From the NCBI GenBank assembly GCA_021154885.1, contig JAJKHS010000069.1:1-62336 (forward strand): a stretch of DNA of 62,336 bases, given 5' to 3'. Origin of the DNA: Thermoanaerobaculum sp. (GTDB taxonomy: Bacteria; Acidobacteriota; Thermoanaerobaculia; Multivoradales; UBA5704). Shown one piece after another: positions 50,901 to 60,311 of the stretch. The translations under genes and the position numbers were made by a program. Numbering within the stretch: position 1 is the stretch's first letter; each line of letters opens with the position of its first letter. The notes beneath the pieces were generated by a model. It made no database searches and was not told the DNA's origin. It saw only the letters and a program-made list of their open reading frames with translations.

Positions 50901-53900
50901 CCGCCGCTCGAGGCGCTCGCCGCCGCGCCAGACTTCGAAGAAGAAAGCCTGGCCGGGGAAGCCCGAATGGACCAGCAGCCGGGCGGTGCCGCCCACGCGC
51001 ACGGAAGCGCTCTCCACCTTGAGCACCGCCGGCAGGGCGAGCGGGGTCCGCGCCCCGGCCACGATCATCTCCTGCTGCGCCTCGACCCGTACCCCGAAAT
51101 CGTCCAGGGTCTCCCAGCGCAACCGGTAGGCTCCCGGCCGCAGCGGCGGGAGCTTCACCTCGGCCGCGCCCGCCGTACCGTGGCGCAGCTCACCGCCCGC
51201 CAGCCGCCGCCCCTGGGGCCAGCCGCGCAGGGCGAGCTCCGGCTCCCGAAGCTTGTTCCACCTTGGACTGAGATCGTCGCCTGGAGTCCGGAAACCATTT
51301 TCCGCAGGCGCCGGCACCGGCTCGTCGCCCGGCAGCAGGGCCTGCTCGGGCTGGCGCAGCTCGTAAAGCGACCAGGAGCCGGCGCCCGGGTGCGGCACGC
51401 CGTTCAAGTCTCGCCGGGTGACGGTGAGGAAGGCCGGCCGGCCGGCGAGCAGGAAGCCGCGGTCGCTCGCGATCGACCCTTCGACCGAGGTGCGTCCGAT
51501 GCGGAAAGTGCGATCGGTCCCGCGCGTCTCGCCGCCGTCGTCCGTTACCTCGGCGAATACCTGATAGTCGTACGTCAGCTCGCCCCGGCTCCGCACCTCC
51601 GATTGCGGCGTGAAGGCGAGCTCGAAGGTTCCGTCCCCGCTCGGAGTCGAGGTCCCCACCGCCACGGTCCGGGCGGCGGACCGGGCATCCCAGCGCCACC
51701 ACCAGGGATAGGACGGGGCGCGGACGATCCGCCAGCGCACCTGGCCATGGGTGACGGGAAGGCCGAAGTAGTAGGCGACCCGGCCGGTGAGCTTCGCCGG
51801 AGCATCCAGCCGCAGGGAGGTGGCAGGATCGTCCAGGACGACTTCGAAGGTCGGTCGCTTGTACTCCTCCACCAACAACGGCGTGGAGCCCATCTCGCTG
51901 TCGACGGACTGGGACTCCACAGATGTCCTCAGCATCCACGACCCCAGCAGGCGGCCGGCGGGGATCTGGAATTCGCCTGCGGCCGTGCCGAACCCGTTGG
52001 TGGTCACGGTCCGCGACGCCACCTCCTTGTAGTTGGCGTCGCGTAGCGTCACCGTCACCGCCCGCCCGGCCACGACGCCGAACCGTCCCTCATTACGCGA
52101 TCCCTGGTAGGCCAGCACCTTCCAGAAGATCGTCTGCTGCGGGCGGTAGACGGCGCGGTCCGTGTAGAGCAGGGTCGAGACGGTGTCCGGCCGCTCCGGG
52201 TCCTGGGGATAAATCGTATCCAGCCGTGCCGGCCCGACGGCCGAGTCTCCGAGCACACGATAGCTCTGGCGCGGCTCCAGCGGCAGGCGGAGGGCGCCGT
52301 CGGCTCCCGTGGTCCCGACCCCGAGGATCCGGGAGGTGTCGTCGGCTACGTGGAGGCGCACCTCGGCGCCGGCGACGGGCTCGCCCGTGGCTCCCGACAG
52401 GGCCAGAATCTCGACGTCCTGGCCGCCGGCGTCCCGGCTCAGCAGCACCAGGTCGCTCAGGACGATGTGGACGGCGGCGAGCTGACTCTCCTTGCGGGAG
52501 AAATCCTCCAGGGACGAGGCGACGATGACGTAGGCGCCCGGGCGGTCGATGGGCGGCACGATCCAACTGGTGTGCCAGTCGAAGTCCGGCGTCGCGGGAA
52601 GCTCGCTGCGCCAGGCTGACACGGGCTGGCCATCGCGAATCAGGGCCTTCATCGCGTCGGTGGACGGCCGCTCGCTGCCGGCCTGCGACTTCGGCTCGGC
52701 AGGATAGGCGCGGAAGTAGACCGCCGGGAGGTTCTTGTGGCGCACCTGGAGAGAGCGGCGGCCGAGCCCGTCGCTCTCCATGGCCGTGAGCTGGAGCCCG
52801 GATTGCTCGATCTCCTCGGCGATGGACCGGCAGCGCTCTCCCCCCGGCGAGCCGGGCCAGGCGTCGCGGCCGGCGACGGCGGTGGCATGCGCCCGGGCGA
52901 GGTGGCCGGGCTCCTCCCCCTGCTTCAGCAGGTCCGCCAGGGTGGCCATGCCCATCGACCACCAGGGGACGTCCCGGAAGGTGGCGAGATGCTCTTCGAG
53001 GTCGCGGCGGATGAGCCGGCGGTCCTCGTCGTCCGCGAAAGCGTCGTGCAGCCGCCGCAGCCGCGACAGCCGGGCCTCGAGCGCCGCCTCCCGCCGGCCC
53101 GCAGCGAGGTCCCATGCCTCGAGATCGCCGAGCACGGCCGCCATTTCCCGCAGCGGGTGCACGGCCGATCCTTCGGAGGACGTGGCGTCGCCGCGGATCA
53201 GGGGAGGGAGGTCGAGGCCCTCGGCGGCGCCAGAATCCTCCTTCGACCACAGGGCCTTGTTCCCCAGCAGCCCGGCGTAGAGATAGGAGAGGGCGTCGCG
53301 CGCAGTGCCGCGGACCGTAGCAGGGTAGCTGTTGGGCTTCAGGTAGAGCTGGAGCCGGGAGAGAGGGGCGTCGCCGAGCTCCTGCCGCCGGCTCCAGGCG
53401 TCGCGGCAGGCGGCGAGGGCGGCGGCCGCGATCTGCTTCCCGGTCTGCTGCTCCAGGGGAGGCTCCCCCTCGGACTCCAGCGTCTCCCGCTCGACGATCT
53501 CCCCCGAGGAGCCCAGATAGCGCACCAGTGTTTCGGCGTAGTAGAGGTCGACCACGGTACGGTAGAGCGGCCCTGACGGCCGGGGCTGCTCCTTGAGGAA
53601 GCGAGCGGCGTTCTCGGGCTTCTGGAGACTCCCCCGGAGCAGAGCAGTCCGCACCAGTGCCCGCGTCCACATCTCCTCGTCTCCGGCCGTTCGGGCCTCG
53701 GCGAGGAGCTTCTCCACCCGCGGCAGGGCCTCCTCCAGCTTGTCCGCGGCGACGAGCTCGTCGATCTCAACCCACGCGGCGGCGAACGCGGAGGACGGCG
53801 ATACGTCCGTTTCAGAGGACGCGGCAGCCCTCTGGGGAAGGGCCAGGACGAGACCCAGCAGCACGACGGCGAAAACGCGGTACGAAGCGGCTTCACGACG

Positions 53901-53903
53901 CAT
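47949..53903 (-). CDS. alpha-2-macroglobulin family protein with thioester motif
   Basis: A 1984-residue exported protein from ATG 53903, which follows GGGAGG and starts a signal peptide (VFAVVLLGLVLALPQRAAA). The N-terminal quarter is helical. Macroglobulin beta domains follow (YTDRAVYRPQQTIFWKVLAY, the MG2 region). VPDSVTAWNVFVQAVT is the conserved segment before the thioester domain. YPYECTEQ, with Cys1450, carries the CxEQ thioester. The alpha-helical toroid and the C-terminal domain complete the family layout. Bacterial versions trap proteases in the periplasm. No penicillin-binding protein gene is next to it, unlike the common pbpC pairing. Confidence 0.92.
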   Translation of the reverse strand: MRREAASYRVFAVVLLGLVLALPQRAAASSETDVSPSSAFAAAWVEIDELVAADKLEEALPRVEKLLAEARTAGDEEMWTRALVRTALLRGSLQKPENAARFLKEQPRPSGPLYRTVVDLYYAETLVRYLGSSGEIVERETLESEGEPPLEQQTGKQIAAAALAACRDAWSRRQELGDAPLSRLQLYLKPNSYPATVRGTARDALSYLYAGLLGNKALWSKEDSGAAEGLDLPPLIRGDATSSEGSAVHPLREMAAVLGDLEAWDLAAGRREAALEARLSRLRRLHDAFADDEDRRLIRRDLEEHLATFRDVPWWSMGMATLADLLKQGEEPGHLARAHATAVAGRDAWPGSPGGERCRSIAEEIEQSGLQLTAMESDGLGRRSLQVRHKNLPAVYFRAYPAEPKSQAGSERPSTDAMKALIRDGQPVSAWRSELPATPDFDWHTSWIVPPIDRPGAYVIVASSLEDFSRKESQLAAVHIVLSDLVLLSRDAGGQDVEILALSGATGEPVAGAEVRLHVADDTSRILGVGTTGADGALRLPLEPRQSYRVLGDSAVGPARLDTIYPQDPERPDTVSTLLYTDRAVYRPQQTIFWKVLAYQGSRNEGRFGVVAGRAVTVTLRDANYKEVASRTVTTNGFGTAAGEFQIPAGRLLGSWMLRTSVESQSVDSEMGSTPLLVEEYKRPTFEVVLDDPATSLRLDAPAKLTGRVAYYFGLPVTHGQVRWRIVRAPSYPWWWRWDARSAARTVAVGTSTPSGDGTFELAFTPQSEVRSRGELTYDYQVFAEVTDDGGETRGTDRTFRIGRTSVEGSIASDRGFLLAGRPAFLTVTRRDLNGVPHPGAGSWSLYELRQPEQALLPGDEPVPAPAENGFRTPGDDLSPRWNKLREPELALRGWPQGRRLAGGELRHGTAGAAEVKLPPLRPGAYRLRWETLDDFGVRVEAQQEMIVAGARTPLALPAVLKVESASVRVGGTARLLVHSGFPGQAFFFEVWRGGERLERRMLRGGESPAVIALPIGAADRGGLGFKLVLLRDHQLCNLTAAVRVPWDDRELRVGFATFRDHLRPGARERWKITVRPPAGEAPEAAAAEVLAIMTDRSLDEILVPDERPDPLGLYPDRTPIPSLTSNLGSKSEIWLGQMESRPALPELEDDWLLFPNFGQERMRVGPLTVRDGVVEEEIVVTGEAAKLDTVSTVALESNPVRDPRAASRTSPGGPPRSNFAETAFWQPQLLTGPDGTATIEFTVPDSVTAWNVFVQAVTRDLRAGTVKKEARSARDLLVRPYLPRFLREGDQARLKVVVTNARKTAMRGEVALEIADPETGQSLLADFGLTAGPARLPFTAAAGGGTSVTFPLTAPRRVGPVAFKVTAVAGDESDGELRPLPVLPSRVHLAQSRFAVLRDAERRELRFADLERNDDPTRIDEQLVVTVDGQLFQGVLAALPYLVNYPYECTEQTLNRFLSTEIVTSLFDRYPAVARLAADLAKRETRLETWDATDPNRKLALEESPFLIEARGGDGKDLLKVLDPRIARAQRDDSLAKLVKMQRADGAFPWWPGGPASPYMTAYVLQGLARAAEFGVEVPRDLRDAVRKGWSYLAANYREEHGKRPAESCCLALPVLLNYTASAYPDPSWMGNALTEAERRQILDESFQHWTELSPYLRSLLALTLKRMGRPDDARLVFDSVLDRARTTPDEGTFWQPEARSWLWYDDTVESHAFALHALMELRPDDPRRHGLVQWLFLNKHFNHWKSTRATAEVLYALVHYLQKEGQLGVTESATVRTAGQATTFTFEPDRYTGKENRVVIPGDRIDPAHAAVEVEKATPGFLFASATWHFSTEEPPAQGSGDLFHVSRRYFLRVSQGQEKVLKPLEEGAVLKPGDEVEVQLTVSSRAPAEYVHLRDPRAAGLEPVAARSGWRWNQGLLWYEETRDSATNFFFEALPAGEYTLKYRLRANLAGEFRVGPATLQSMYAPEFMAYSEAGVVRVVE

Positions 53904-54048
53904 TGCGAAGCACCTCCCAGAGATCTCAGGCCCCCCTGAACGCAAATACTGGAATCCTGGGATTGCAACTTCGCGGCCAGGGGATGGGGGGACCTCCTCC
54001 CCCAGCGGTTTGGAAGCTCCCCCAGTAGGGTGAGATCCCAACGCCCCG

Positions 54049-54864
54049 TCAGCTCTTCCTCATCAACAGACGAGCTTGCCAATCCGTGCTCGGGACCATG
54101 GCGGCTCCTTCGAGAAGGACGGTCTCCTCGGGGACGTGCTCCGGAAGGCAGCGCTCGGCTCCGGCGAAGGCGGAGAGATAGGCGACGAAGGCGCAGATCA
54201 GGGCGTCGAGGTTGTCGTCGTTCTTGCTGGCGAGGTCCTTCTGGGTGTCGGGACGGGGCCGGAGGCCCGTGCCCTCGCTGAGGAGCCGGAGCATCTTCTC
54301 CCGGTGCTCCCGCTGCTTGGTGCGGTTCTCCCGGTCGTCGAGGCTCGCGCCTTTGTAGTCTCCGACCAGGCCCTCCGCCGTGTCCCGGTCCGTGAGGCTG
54401 GCGACGATCACCGCCCAGGCGACTCGCGGGTCCGTCTCGAAGAGCCGGCCCCGGCCGCCGCAGACCACGTCCCGGGACAGCCCCAGGAGATTGGCCAGCT
54501 CGACGGCGCGCCAGATGTCCGAGCCGCAACTGGTCTGCTGGGCGGTGCTGCGGCGGATTCCCATGTTGGTGAGGCGCTCGGCCAGGGCGAGGTCGGTGCG
54601 CCGCCAGAGGTAGGGATCGCCGTTGGCCTCAGGGTCCGTGTCCCCCAGGAACCAGCGCATGCAGGGCGCGGGATAGGCGAACGGATGATCGACCGCCGTC
54701 TTCTCCGCGTCGCGGAAGTGGGTCTCGATATTCTCGAGCCCGGCGTGGCCCTGCCAGGATTCGTTGGGGAACCGGTAGAAGAGACCCTCGTCGGTTTCGA
54801 AAATCTCGGCGACTCCGGTATTTCCGCCTTCACCGGCAAGGTCGACGCCCAAATAGGTTTTCAT
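54049..54864 (-). CDS. DUF429 domain protein
   Basis: A 271-residue cytosolic protein. MKTYLGVDLAGEGGNTGVAEI has the RNase H-like opening Asp. AVDHPFAYP, RRTDLALAERLTNMGIRRS, FETDPRVAWAVIVASL and NDDNLDALICAFVAYLSAF follow the DUF429 pattern, with a conserved Asp near the end. The family is thought to be a nuclease- or ATPase-like fold; function is unknown. It lies 15 bases after the malonyl-CoA synthetase-like gene in the same direction, so they may be co-transcribed. Confidence 0.82.
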   Translation of the reverse strand: MKTYLGVDLAGEGGNTGVAEIFETDEGLFYRFPNESWQGHAGLENIETHFRDAEKTAVDHPFAYPAPCMRWFLGDTDPEANGDPYLWRRTDLALAERLTNMGIRRSTAQQTSCGSDIWRAVELANLLGLSRDVVCGGRGRLFETDPRVAWAVIVASLTDRDTAEGLVGDYKGASLDDRENRTKQREHREKMLRLLSEGTGLRPRPDTQKDLASKNDDNLDALICAFVAYLSAFAGAERCLPEHVPEETVLLEGAAMVPSTDWQARLLMRKS

Positions 54865-54879
54865 GATCTCCCACTTATA

Positions 54880-56385
54880 TCACCCCGGCAGCAGGTGCTT
54901 CTGGACCTTGCCCAGGGCGTTGCGGGGCAGGGCCTCCAGCAACTCGAAGCGGCGCGGCACTTTGAAGCCCGCCATCTGCGACTTGCAGAAGTTGATGAGG
55001 GCGGCCTCGTCGAGCGGAGGATCCGCCACCAGGAAGGCCACGGGGACCTCGCCCCACTCCGGGTGGGGACGGCCGGCGACCGCCGCCTCCCGCACGCCCG
55101 GAAAGGTCGCGAGCACCTCCTCCACCTCCCGCGGGTAGACGTTGAAGCCGCCAGAAAGGATCAGCTCGCGGCTGCGGCCGAGGAGAGTGACGTAGCCGGT
55201 CGCGGGGTCCTCGCGGGCGAGGTCGCCGGTGCGGAACCAGCGCCGGCCGAGATCGTCGTGGACGAAGCTCTCCGCCGTCTTCTCCGGCGCCCGCCAGTAG
55301 CCGGCGAAGACGTTGGAGCCCGCCACCAGGAGATCCCCCTCGGCGCCGGGGACCAGATCCCGGTCTTCGCGATCCACGATGCGGGTCGAGACGCCCGGGA
55401 GCGGCGTGCCCACGGTGCCCGGCAGCCGCGGACCGGCGTAGGGGTTGGAGAGGTTCATCCCCGTCTCCGTCATCCCGTAGCGCTCCAGGATGTCGTGCCC
55501 GGTCAGCTCGCGGAAGGCGGCGAAGGTTTCCGGCGCCAGGGGAGCGCTCCCCGAGCAGAACAGGCGCAGGCGGGCGAGGCCGGCACGGTCGTCCCGTCGC
55601 TTCAACTCCTCCACCAGCCGCACGTACATAGTGGGGACGCCGAAGAAGAGGGTCGACTCGCCTTGAATCAGGCCGGTCGCCACCTCGCCGGCGTCGAAGC
55701 GGCGGCGCAGGAGGACGGTGGCCCCGGCCGCCAGGGCGCAGTGGAGGCCCACCACCAGGCCGTGGGTATGGAAGAGGGGGAGAGTCAGGAGAAGGGCGTC
55801 CGCCGGCTCCCAGGCCCAGGCCGCCAGCAGGCCCGTGACGGTGGCGAGGATGTTGTCGTGAGTGATGACCGCCCCCTTGCTCCGCCCGGTGGTGCCCGAG
55901 GTGTAGAGGAGCATGGCGGCATCGCTGCCGCCGACGACAGGCGGGCTCAGACGGGCCGGATCAACTCGCAGGCCCTCCAGCTCCTCGGCCAGGATCACCC
56001 GTTCGAGGCTGCGCCGGTCCCCCTCTTCGAGCTCGTCCAGGAGGGAAAGGAGAGAGCGCTCCGTGATCAGCAGCCGGGGCTCGGCGTCCTGAAGCATGTG
56101 GGCGATCTCCCGCCGCCGGTAGGCGAGATTGATCGGCACCATCACCGCCCCGAGGCGGATCACCGCCAGGTAGGCGACGACGAACTCCGGCCGGTTGCCG
56201 AGGAAGAAGGCGACGCGGTCTCCCTTCCCCAGTCCCTGGGCCGCGAGCCCGGCGGCGAGGGAATCCGCCGCCGAAAAGAGACGGTCATAGGAGAGGATGG
56301 TCTCCTCCTGGTTCTCGCGAAAGCGGAGCGCGGCCTTGTCCGGCGTGCGCCGGCGGGAGATGGCGAAGAGGTCCAGGAGGTTCAT
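54880..56385 (-). CDS. malonyl-CoA synthetase-like acyl-adenylating enzyme
   Basis: A 501-residue ligase. It has LLYTSGTTGRSKGAVITHDN (P-loop), FHTHGL, LERYGMTETGMNLSNPYAGP, WFRTGDLA, RSRELILSGGFNVYPREVEE and the catalytic Lys in NALGKVQKHLL. The GMTETGMNLSNPY stretch followed by PGTVGTPLPGVS is characteristic of MatB-type malonate:CoA ligases, distinguishing it from the acyl-CoA ligase at 8953. Start ATG 56385 begins the domain; ATG 56394 is also in frame. It would make malonyl-CoA from malonate for fatty-acid or polyketide synthesis. Confidence 0.83.
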   Translation of the reverse strand: MNLLDLFAISRRRTPDKAALRFRENQEETILSYDRLFSAADSLAAGLAAQGLGKGDRVAFFLGNRPEFVVAYLAVIRLGAVMVPINLAYRRREIAHMLQDAEPRLLITERSLLSLLDELEEGDRRSLERVILAEELEGLRVDPARLSPPVVGGSDAAMLLYTSGTTGRSKGAVITHDNILATVTGLLAAWAWEPADALLLTLPLFHTHGLVVGLHCALAAGATVLLRRRFDAGEVATGLIQGESTLFFGVPTMYVRLVEELKRRDDRAGLARLRLFCSGSAPLAPETFAAFRELTGHDILERYGMTETGMNLSNPYAGPRLPGTVGTPLPGVSTRIVDREDRDLVPGAEGDLLVAGSNVFAGYWRAPEKTAESFVHDDLGRRWFRTGDLAREDPATGYVTLLGRSRELILSGGFNVYPREVEEVLATFPGVREAAVAGRPHPEWGEVPVAFLVADPPLDEAALINFCKSQMAGFKVPRRFELLEALPRNALGKVQKHLLPG

Positions 56386-56449
56386 GGGCCGCATGCTACG
56401 ATGCTTTCGTGTCCCCGGGATATTTCGAGCCGTAGTAGACTGGCCTCGA

Positions 56450-56992
56450 ATGAGAGCGAAACTCGCGCTCCTCGGCTTCTTTTTCTTCGTCTCGCAGGCC
56501 CTGGCGGACGCCAAGATCTCCGAAATCAAGGTCCAGCTCGACGGCGAGAGGGTGCAGGTCTCTTTCGCCCTCCAGGGCGCTTTCGATCACCGGCTGTGGG
56601 AAAGAGTGGACAGCGGTCTGCCCACCTCCTTCGTCTACCAGATCGAGCTCGACCGCGACCGCCAGCGGTGGTGGGACAAGAAGCTGGAGGACGCGACGCT
56701 GGAAGTGACGGCCATGTACGACGCCGTGGCCCGTTCATACACCGTCAACTCCAAGCTCAACGACAAGCTCATCGAGAGCAAGATCGTGCGCGACCACAAG
56801 GCGCTCGAAGAGGCGATGACGGTAATCGCCCGGCTGCCGGTCTTCGACGTCGCCGACCTGCCCAAGGAGGGACGGGCGCTGATCAAGGTCCAGGCCGAGA
56901 CCGGCTCGCGCACTCTCCTCTCCTTCATCCCGGTCGCCATCACGACCGACTGGAAGGAGTCCCCGAAGTTCCGGGCTCCGAAGCAGCCCTGA
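56450..56992 (+). CDS. DUF4390 exported protein
   Basis: A 180-residue protein with a signal peptide (LALLGFFFFVSQALA) and a beta-sandwich-like body (SEIKVQLDGERVQVSFALQGAF, YQIELDRDRQRWWDKKLEDATLEV). It matches the DUF4390 pattern. Genes of this family often precede a NtrY-like histidine kinase, which follows here after a 235-base gap holding a long hairpin. Its role may be in signalling at the cell envelope; it has no known enzymatic activity. Confidence 0.78.
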   Translation: MRAKLALLGFFFFVSQALADAKISEIKVQLDGERVQVSFALQGAFDHRLWERVDSGLPTSFVYQIELDRDRQRWWDKKLEDATLEVTAMYDAVARSYTVNSKLNDKLIESKIVRDHKALEEAMTVIARLPVFDVADLPKEGRALIKVQAETGSRTLLSFIPVAITTDWKESPKFRAPKQP

Positions 56993-57009
56993 GCCCTCAC
57001 CCCTGTCCC

Positions 57010-57112
57010 CTCTCCCACCGCACTCCCCCCAACCGGGAGAGGGGAACGTAGCTGAAGGGATCTTGCCTTTCTTCTCCCTCTTCTCCCGGTCGGGGGGAGT
57101 GCGGTGGGAGAA
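57010..57112. repeat. long inverted repeat between DUF4390 and histidine kinase genes
   Basis: Arms 57010-57041 and 57081-57112 are 32 bases each and pair at 29 positions. Bases 57106-57132 equal, in reverse complement, 6780-6806. This dispersed repeat may act as an attenuator within the operon. Confidence 0.8.
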
Positions 57113-57227
57113 GAGGGCCGGGGTGATGAGGGGGCTTGGGCGGGGGGATGAGGCCGGGAGATGAGGGCCGGCAGTACCGGGTAACCTGACGCAGTAGAAT
57201 CAGCAAGAAGTCAGACACGAGATCCCC

Positions 57228-59483
57228 ATGGGCCTGCGACAGAAGATCGTCCACAACCGCAAGGACTACCGCCTCATCCTCGGGGGCCTGGGCGCCCTCC
57301 TGCTGCTGTTCACGGCCCTGTTCTACATGGCCCAGCGGGGGCGTGACCTGCCGAGCGCCCTGGTGACGAACAAGGTGCTGCTGTTCGTCCTCTGGTACGT
57401 CAACGTCGTCCTCATCCTGGCCGTCCTCTTCGTCCTGCTGCGCAACCTGATCAAGCTGCTGGTCGAACGCCGCCACCGGGTGCTGGGCTCGACGTTCAAG
57501 TTCAAGCTGGTGGCGACCTACGTCGGCATGTCGCTGATCCCCGTCCTCCTCCTCTTCGCCATCGCCACCGAGCTGCTCCGGGGGTCGATCGACCGCTGGT
57601 TCAACTCGCCCGTGGCACCGGTGCTGGAGCGGGGCAACGCCGTGGCCCAGGCCCTCTACGACCAGATCGAACGGACGAACGTGCGCGATGCCACCCGGGT
57701 GCTCCAGGAGATCCGGCCCCTCGACCTGCGCAACGCCCAGCAGCGCCCGCTCCTCAACCGGCGGATGCAGGACCTGCGGGAGGAGCTCCATCTCGACCTC
57801 CTCGCCGTCTACGAGGGGCGGGAGCTCGTCCACGCCATCCTCAACACCCCAACGGGCATCCGCGACCTGCCGGAGCCGGACCGCTCATTCCTCGAAGAGG
57901 CGGCGAAGAAGGGTCAGGCCACGGCCGTGCAGTCGGCGCCGGGGACCAAGGGAAGCCTGCTGCTGGCCGCCGTGGCCGCGCCCTCAGGGACGGCCACCCT
58001 GCCGCCCATCCCCACCACCGAGGCGGAGCGGGCGAAGGTGCGGCCGCCGGCGATCGTCATCGCCGGCACGCTGCTCGATCCCGTCCTCTCGGCGCAGCGG
58101 GAGAAGCTGGTGCAGGACTACCAGGCCTACCGCCAGCTCCAGGTGCAGAAGGACGACCTGCGGGCGAGCCACATGCTGCTCTTCCTGATGGTGACCCTGG
58201 TCATCCTCCTCGCCTCGTCGTGGACCGGGCTCTACCTCGCCCGCCGGGTGACGGTGCCCATCCAGGCCCTGGCCGAGGGGACGCGCATCATCAGCGGCGG
58301 CGACCTCACCCACCGGGTGGACGTGGAGGCGGACGACGAGCTCGGCGTCCTGGTCGACTCCTTCAACCGCATGACCCAGGAGCTGGCCAGCAATGAGGAG
58401 GCGCTGGAGCGCAGCAACCGCGAGCTGACGACCAGCAACGAGCGGCTGGCTGCGGAGCGGGCGCTGATCGCGGCCGTGTTGCAGAACGTGGCGGCGGGCG
58501 TCGTCTCCATCGACTCGGACGGCCGCATCTTCACCTGCAACGGCGCCGCCCTCGTCATGCTGCGCCAGAGTGAGGAGGAGGTGGTGGGGCGCTCGGCCGA
58601 CGAGGCCTGGGGCGACCGCGAGCGGGCGCGGCTGGCGGCGGTGGTCCGGGAAGCCGGCCAGGGGACTCCCGAGGGGAGGACGAGCAAAGAGGTCCACCTC
58701 ACCCTGGGTGGCGAGTGGAAGACCTTCGAAGTGAAGGTCACTGCCCTGCGGGATGCGGCGGGGACCGTCCAGGGCAAGGTGCTGGTGATCGAGGATCTGA
58801 CGGAGCTGATCAAGGCGCAGCAGCTCGCGGCCTGGAACGAGGCCGCGCGGCGCATCGCCCACGAGATCAAGAACCCGCTCACCCCCATCCGCCTCTCCGC
58901 CGAGCGGCTGTTGCGCAAGCACCGCCTGGGGGACCCGGGGCTGGGCCAGGCGATCGAGGAGGGGGTGGAGATCATCGTCCGCGAGGTGGTGACGCTCCAG
59001 GGGATGGTGGACGAATTCTCCCGCTACGCCCGCATGCCCCGTCCCCGGCCGGCGCCCGTGGACCTCGACCGGCTGGTGGGCGAGACCATCCACCTCTACC
59101 AGAACCTGAAGCCCGGCGTGGAGGTCGGCGCCGAGGTGGACGCAAAGCTGGCCACCGTCTGGATCGACGGCGAGCAGGTCAAGCGCGCCCTCATCAATCT
59201 CCTGGACAACGCCGTCGAGGCCACGGACGCCCCCGGCCGCGTCCGCGTCTCCGCCCACGCCATCGACGGTCATCTCGAGATCCAGGTGGCGGACACCGGC
59301 CGGGGCATCCCCCCCGATGCGAAAGAGAAGCTCTTCCTCCCCTACTTCTCCACCAAGGGCCGCGGCACGGGCTTAGGGCTCGCCATCGTCCATCGCATCG
59401 TCACCGACCACCAGGGCTCGATCCGAGTGGAGGACAACGCGCCGCGCGGGACGGTGTTCACGGTCGAGCTGCCCATGGGCTGA
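57228..59483 (+). CDS. NtrY-like sensor histidine kinase
   Basis: A 751-residue membrane kinase. N-terminal helices (LILGGLGALLLLFTALFYMA and following) lead to a periplasmic loop (about 115-305), another helix, HAMP (about 335-385: RRVTVPIQALAEGTRIISGGDLTHRVDVE), PAS (about 415-525: LQNVAAGVVSIDSDGRIFTCNGAALVML) and the H-box with His545 in ARRIAHEIKNPLTPIRLSAERLL. The ATPase domain has N box LINLLDNAVEATD and G boxes DTGRGIPPD and GTGLGLAIVHRIV. The layout matches NtrY. No response regulator is next to it, so its NtrX-like partner lies elsewhere. Confidence 0.9.
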   Translation: MGLRQKIVHNRKDYRLILGGLGALLLLFTALFYMAQRGRDLPSALVTNKVLLFVLWYVNVVLILAVLFVLLRNLIKLLVERRHRVLGSTFKFKLVATYVGMSLIPVLLLFAIATELLRGSIDRWFNSPVAPVLERGNAVAQALYDQIERTNVRDATRVLQEIRPLDLRNAQQRPLLNRRMQDLREELHLDLLAVYEGRELVHAILNTPTGIRDLPEPDRSFLEEAAKKGQATAVQSAPGTKGSLLLAAVAAPSGTATLPPIPTTEAERAKVRPPAIVIAGTLLDPVLSAQREKLVQDYQAYRQLQVQKDDLRASHMLLFLMVTLVILLASSWTGLYLARRVTVPIQALAEGTRIISGGDLTHRVDVEADDELGVLVDSFNRMTQELASNEEALERSNRELTTSNERLAAERALIAAVLQNVAAGVVSIDSDGRIFTCNGAALVMLRQSEEEVVGRSADEAWGDRERARLAAVVREAGQGTPEGRTSKEVHLTLGGEWKTFEVKVTALRDAAGTVQGKVLVIEDLTELIKAQQLAAWNEAARRIAHEIKNPLTPIRLSAERLLRKHRLGDPGLGQAIEEGVEIIVREVVTLQGMVDEFSRYARMPRPRPAPVDLDRLVGETIHLYQNLKPGVEVGAEVDAKLATVWIDGEQVKRALINLLDNAVEATDAPGRVRVSAHAIDGHLEIQVADTGRGIPPDAKEKLFLPYFSTKGRGTGLGLAIVHRIVTDHQGSIRVEDNAPRGTVFTVELPMG

Positions 59484-59579
59484 CCCTCCCTCTGGGCCCC
59501 GCGGGACCGCCGGCATCCCGCCGACTACTTACTTCTCTTTAGTAATTTGCCCCAACCCGACTGAAGCGCGTCGTTCGAT

Positions 59580-60311
59580 CTACGCCGACACCACGTGACC
59601 GTGCGCCCGGCCCGCCCGGGGACGGGGCGTGAAGCCCAGGACCCGGGTGGACGGCGGCGTGCTGCGGATCTCCACCGTCTCCAGGTTGTAGCGCAGCACG
59701 ACGGACGAGCCGTCGGCCAGCAGGAAGTTCAGGTCCGAGTACCGGGTCAGCAGCGCCCGGCCCTGGGGGCTGTGGGCGTCCAGGAGGGTCTCCGGCGTCT
59801 TCCACTCCAGGCCGCTCTGCACCCAGCCGCCCGCATCCGTCCAGACGAAATCGCGGCCGGCCACCCGGCTGGTGGTCGGCAGCACGAACGACGGCTCGCC
59901 TACGAAGGTCTCCACGTCCGGGCGCGGCCGGGGCTCGTCGCGCAGGAAGCCGTCGCCGACGCCATGGTTGGCGGCGAACAGGGCCACCACCAGGGCGAGC
60001 CCCATGGCGGCGGAGGTGCGCAGGGTGGGACCGACCGGGAACAGCCGGACGCGCAGCCACTCCAGCGCCGGCCGCAGCCCGCGCTCCGGCGGCGCCGTCT
60101 GCACCTGCCGCCGGATCTGCTGGCGCAGCGCAGCCGGCAGCTCGGCGCGCCGGGCGCCGCCGAGGCCGTGGACCACCCGCCGCAGCGCGGCGAGACGCGT
60201 GCCGCACTCGGCGCACGCCGCGCAATGAGCTTCGAGCGGCCCGACCTCGGCGAGCCCGAGCTCGTAGTCGAGATAGGCCGAAAGGTCTTCAGTGGAAACG
60301 TGACGAGTCAT
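59580..60311 (-). CDS. zinc-finger anti-sigma factor
   Basis: A 243-residue protein. The N-terminal HxxxCxxC finger is LEAHCAACAECGTRLAALRR, a ZAS domain that grips ECF sigma factors. A short helix (TSAAMGLALVVALFAANHG) crosses the membrane at about residues 100-118. The C-terminal domain resembles MucB-like lipid-sensing folds (VLPTTSRVAGRDFVWTDAGGWVQSG). It overlaps the sigma gene by four bases (ATGA). Confidence 0.85.
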   Translation of the reverse strand: MTRHVSTEDLSAYLDYELGLAEVGPLEAHCAACAECGTRLAALRRVVHGLGGARRAELPAALRQQIRRQVQTAPPERGLRPALEWLRVRLFPVGPTLRTSAAMGLALVVALFAANHGVGDGFLRDEPRPRPDVETFVGEPSFVLPTTSRVAGRDFVWTDAGGWVQSGLEWKTPETLLDAHSPQGRALLTRYSDLNFLLADGSSVVLRYNLETVEIRSTPPSTRVLGFTPRPRAGRAHGHVVSA

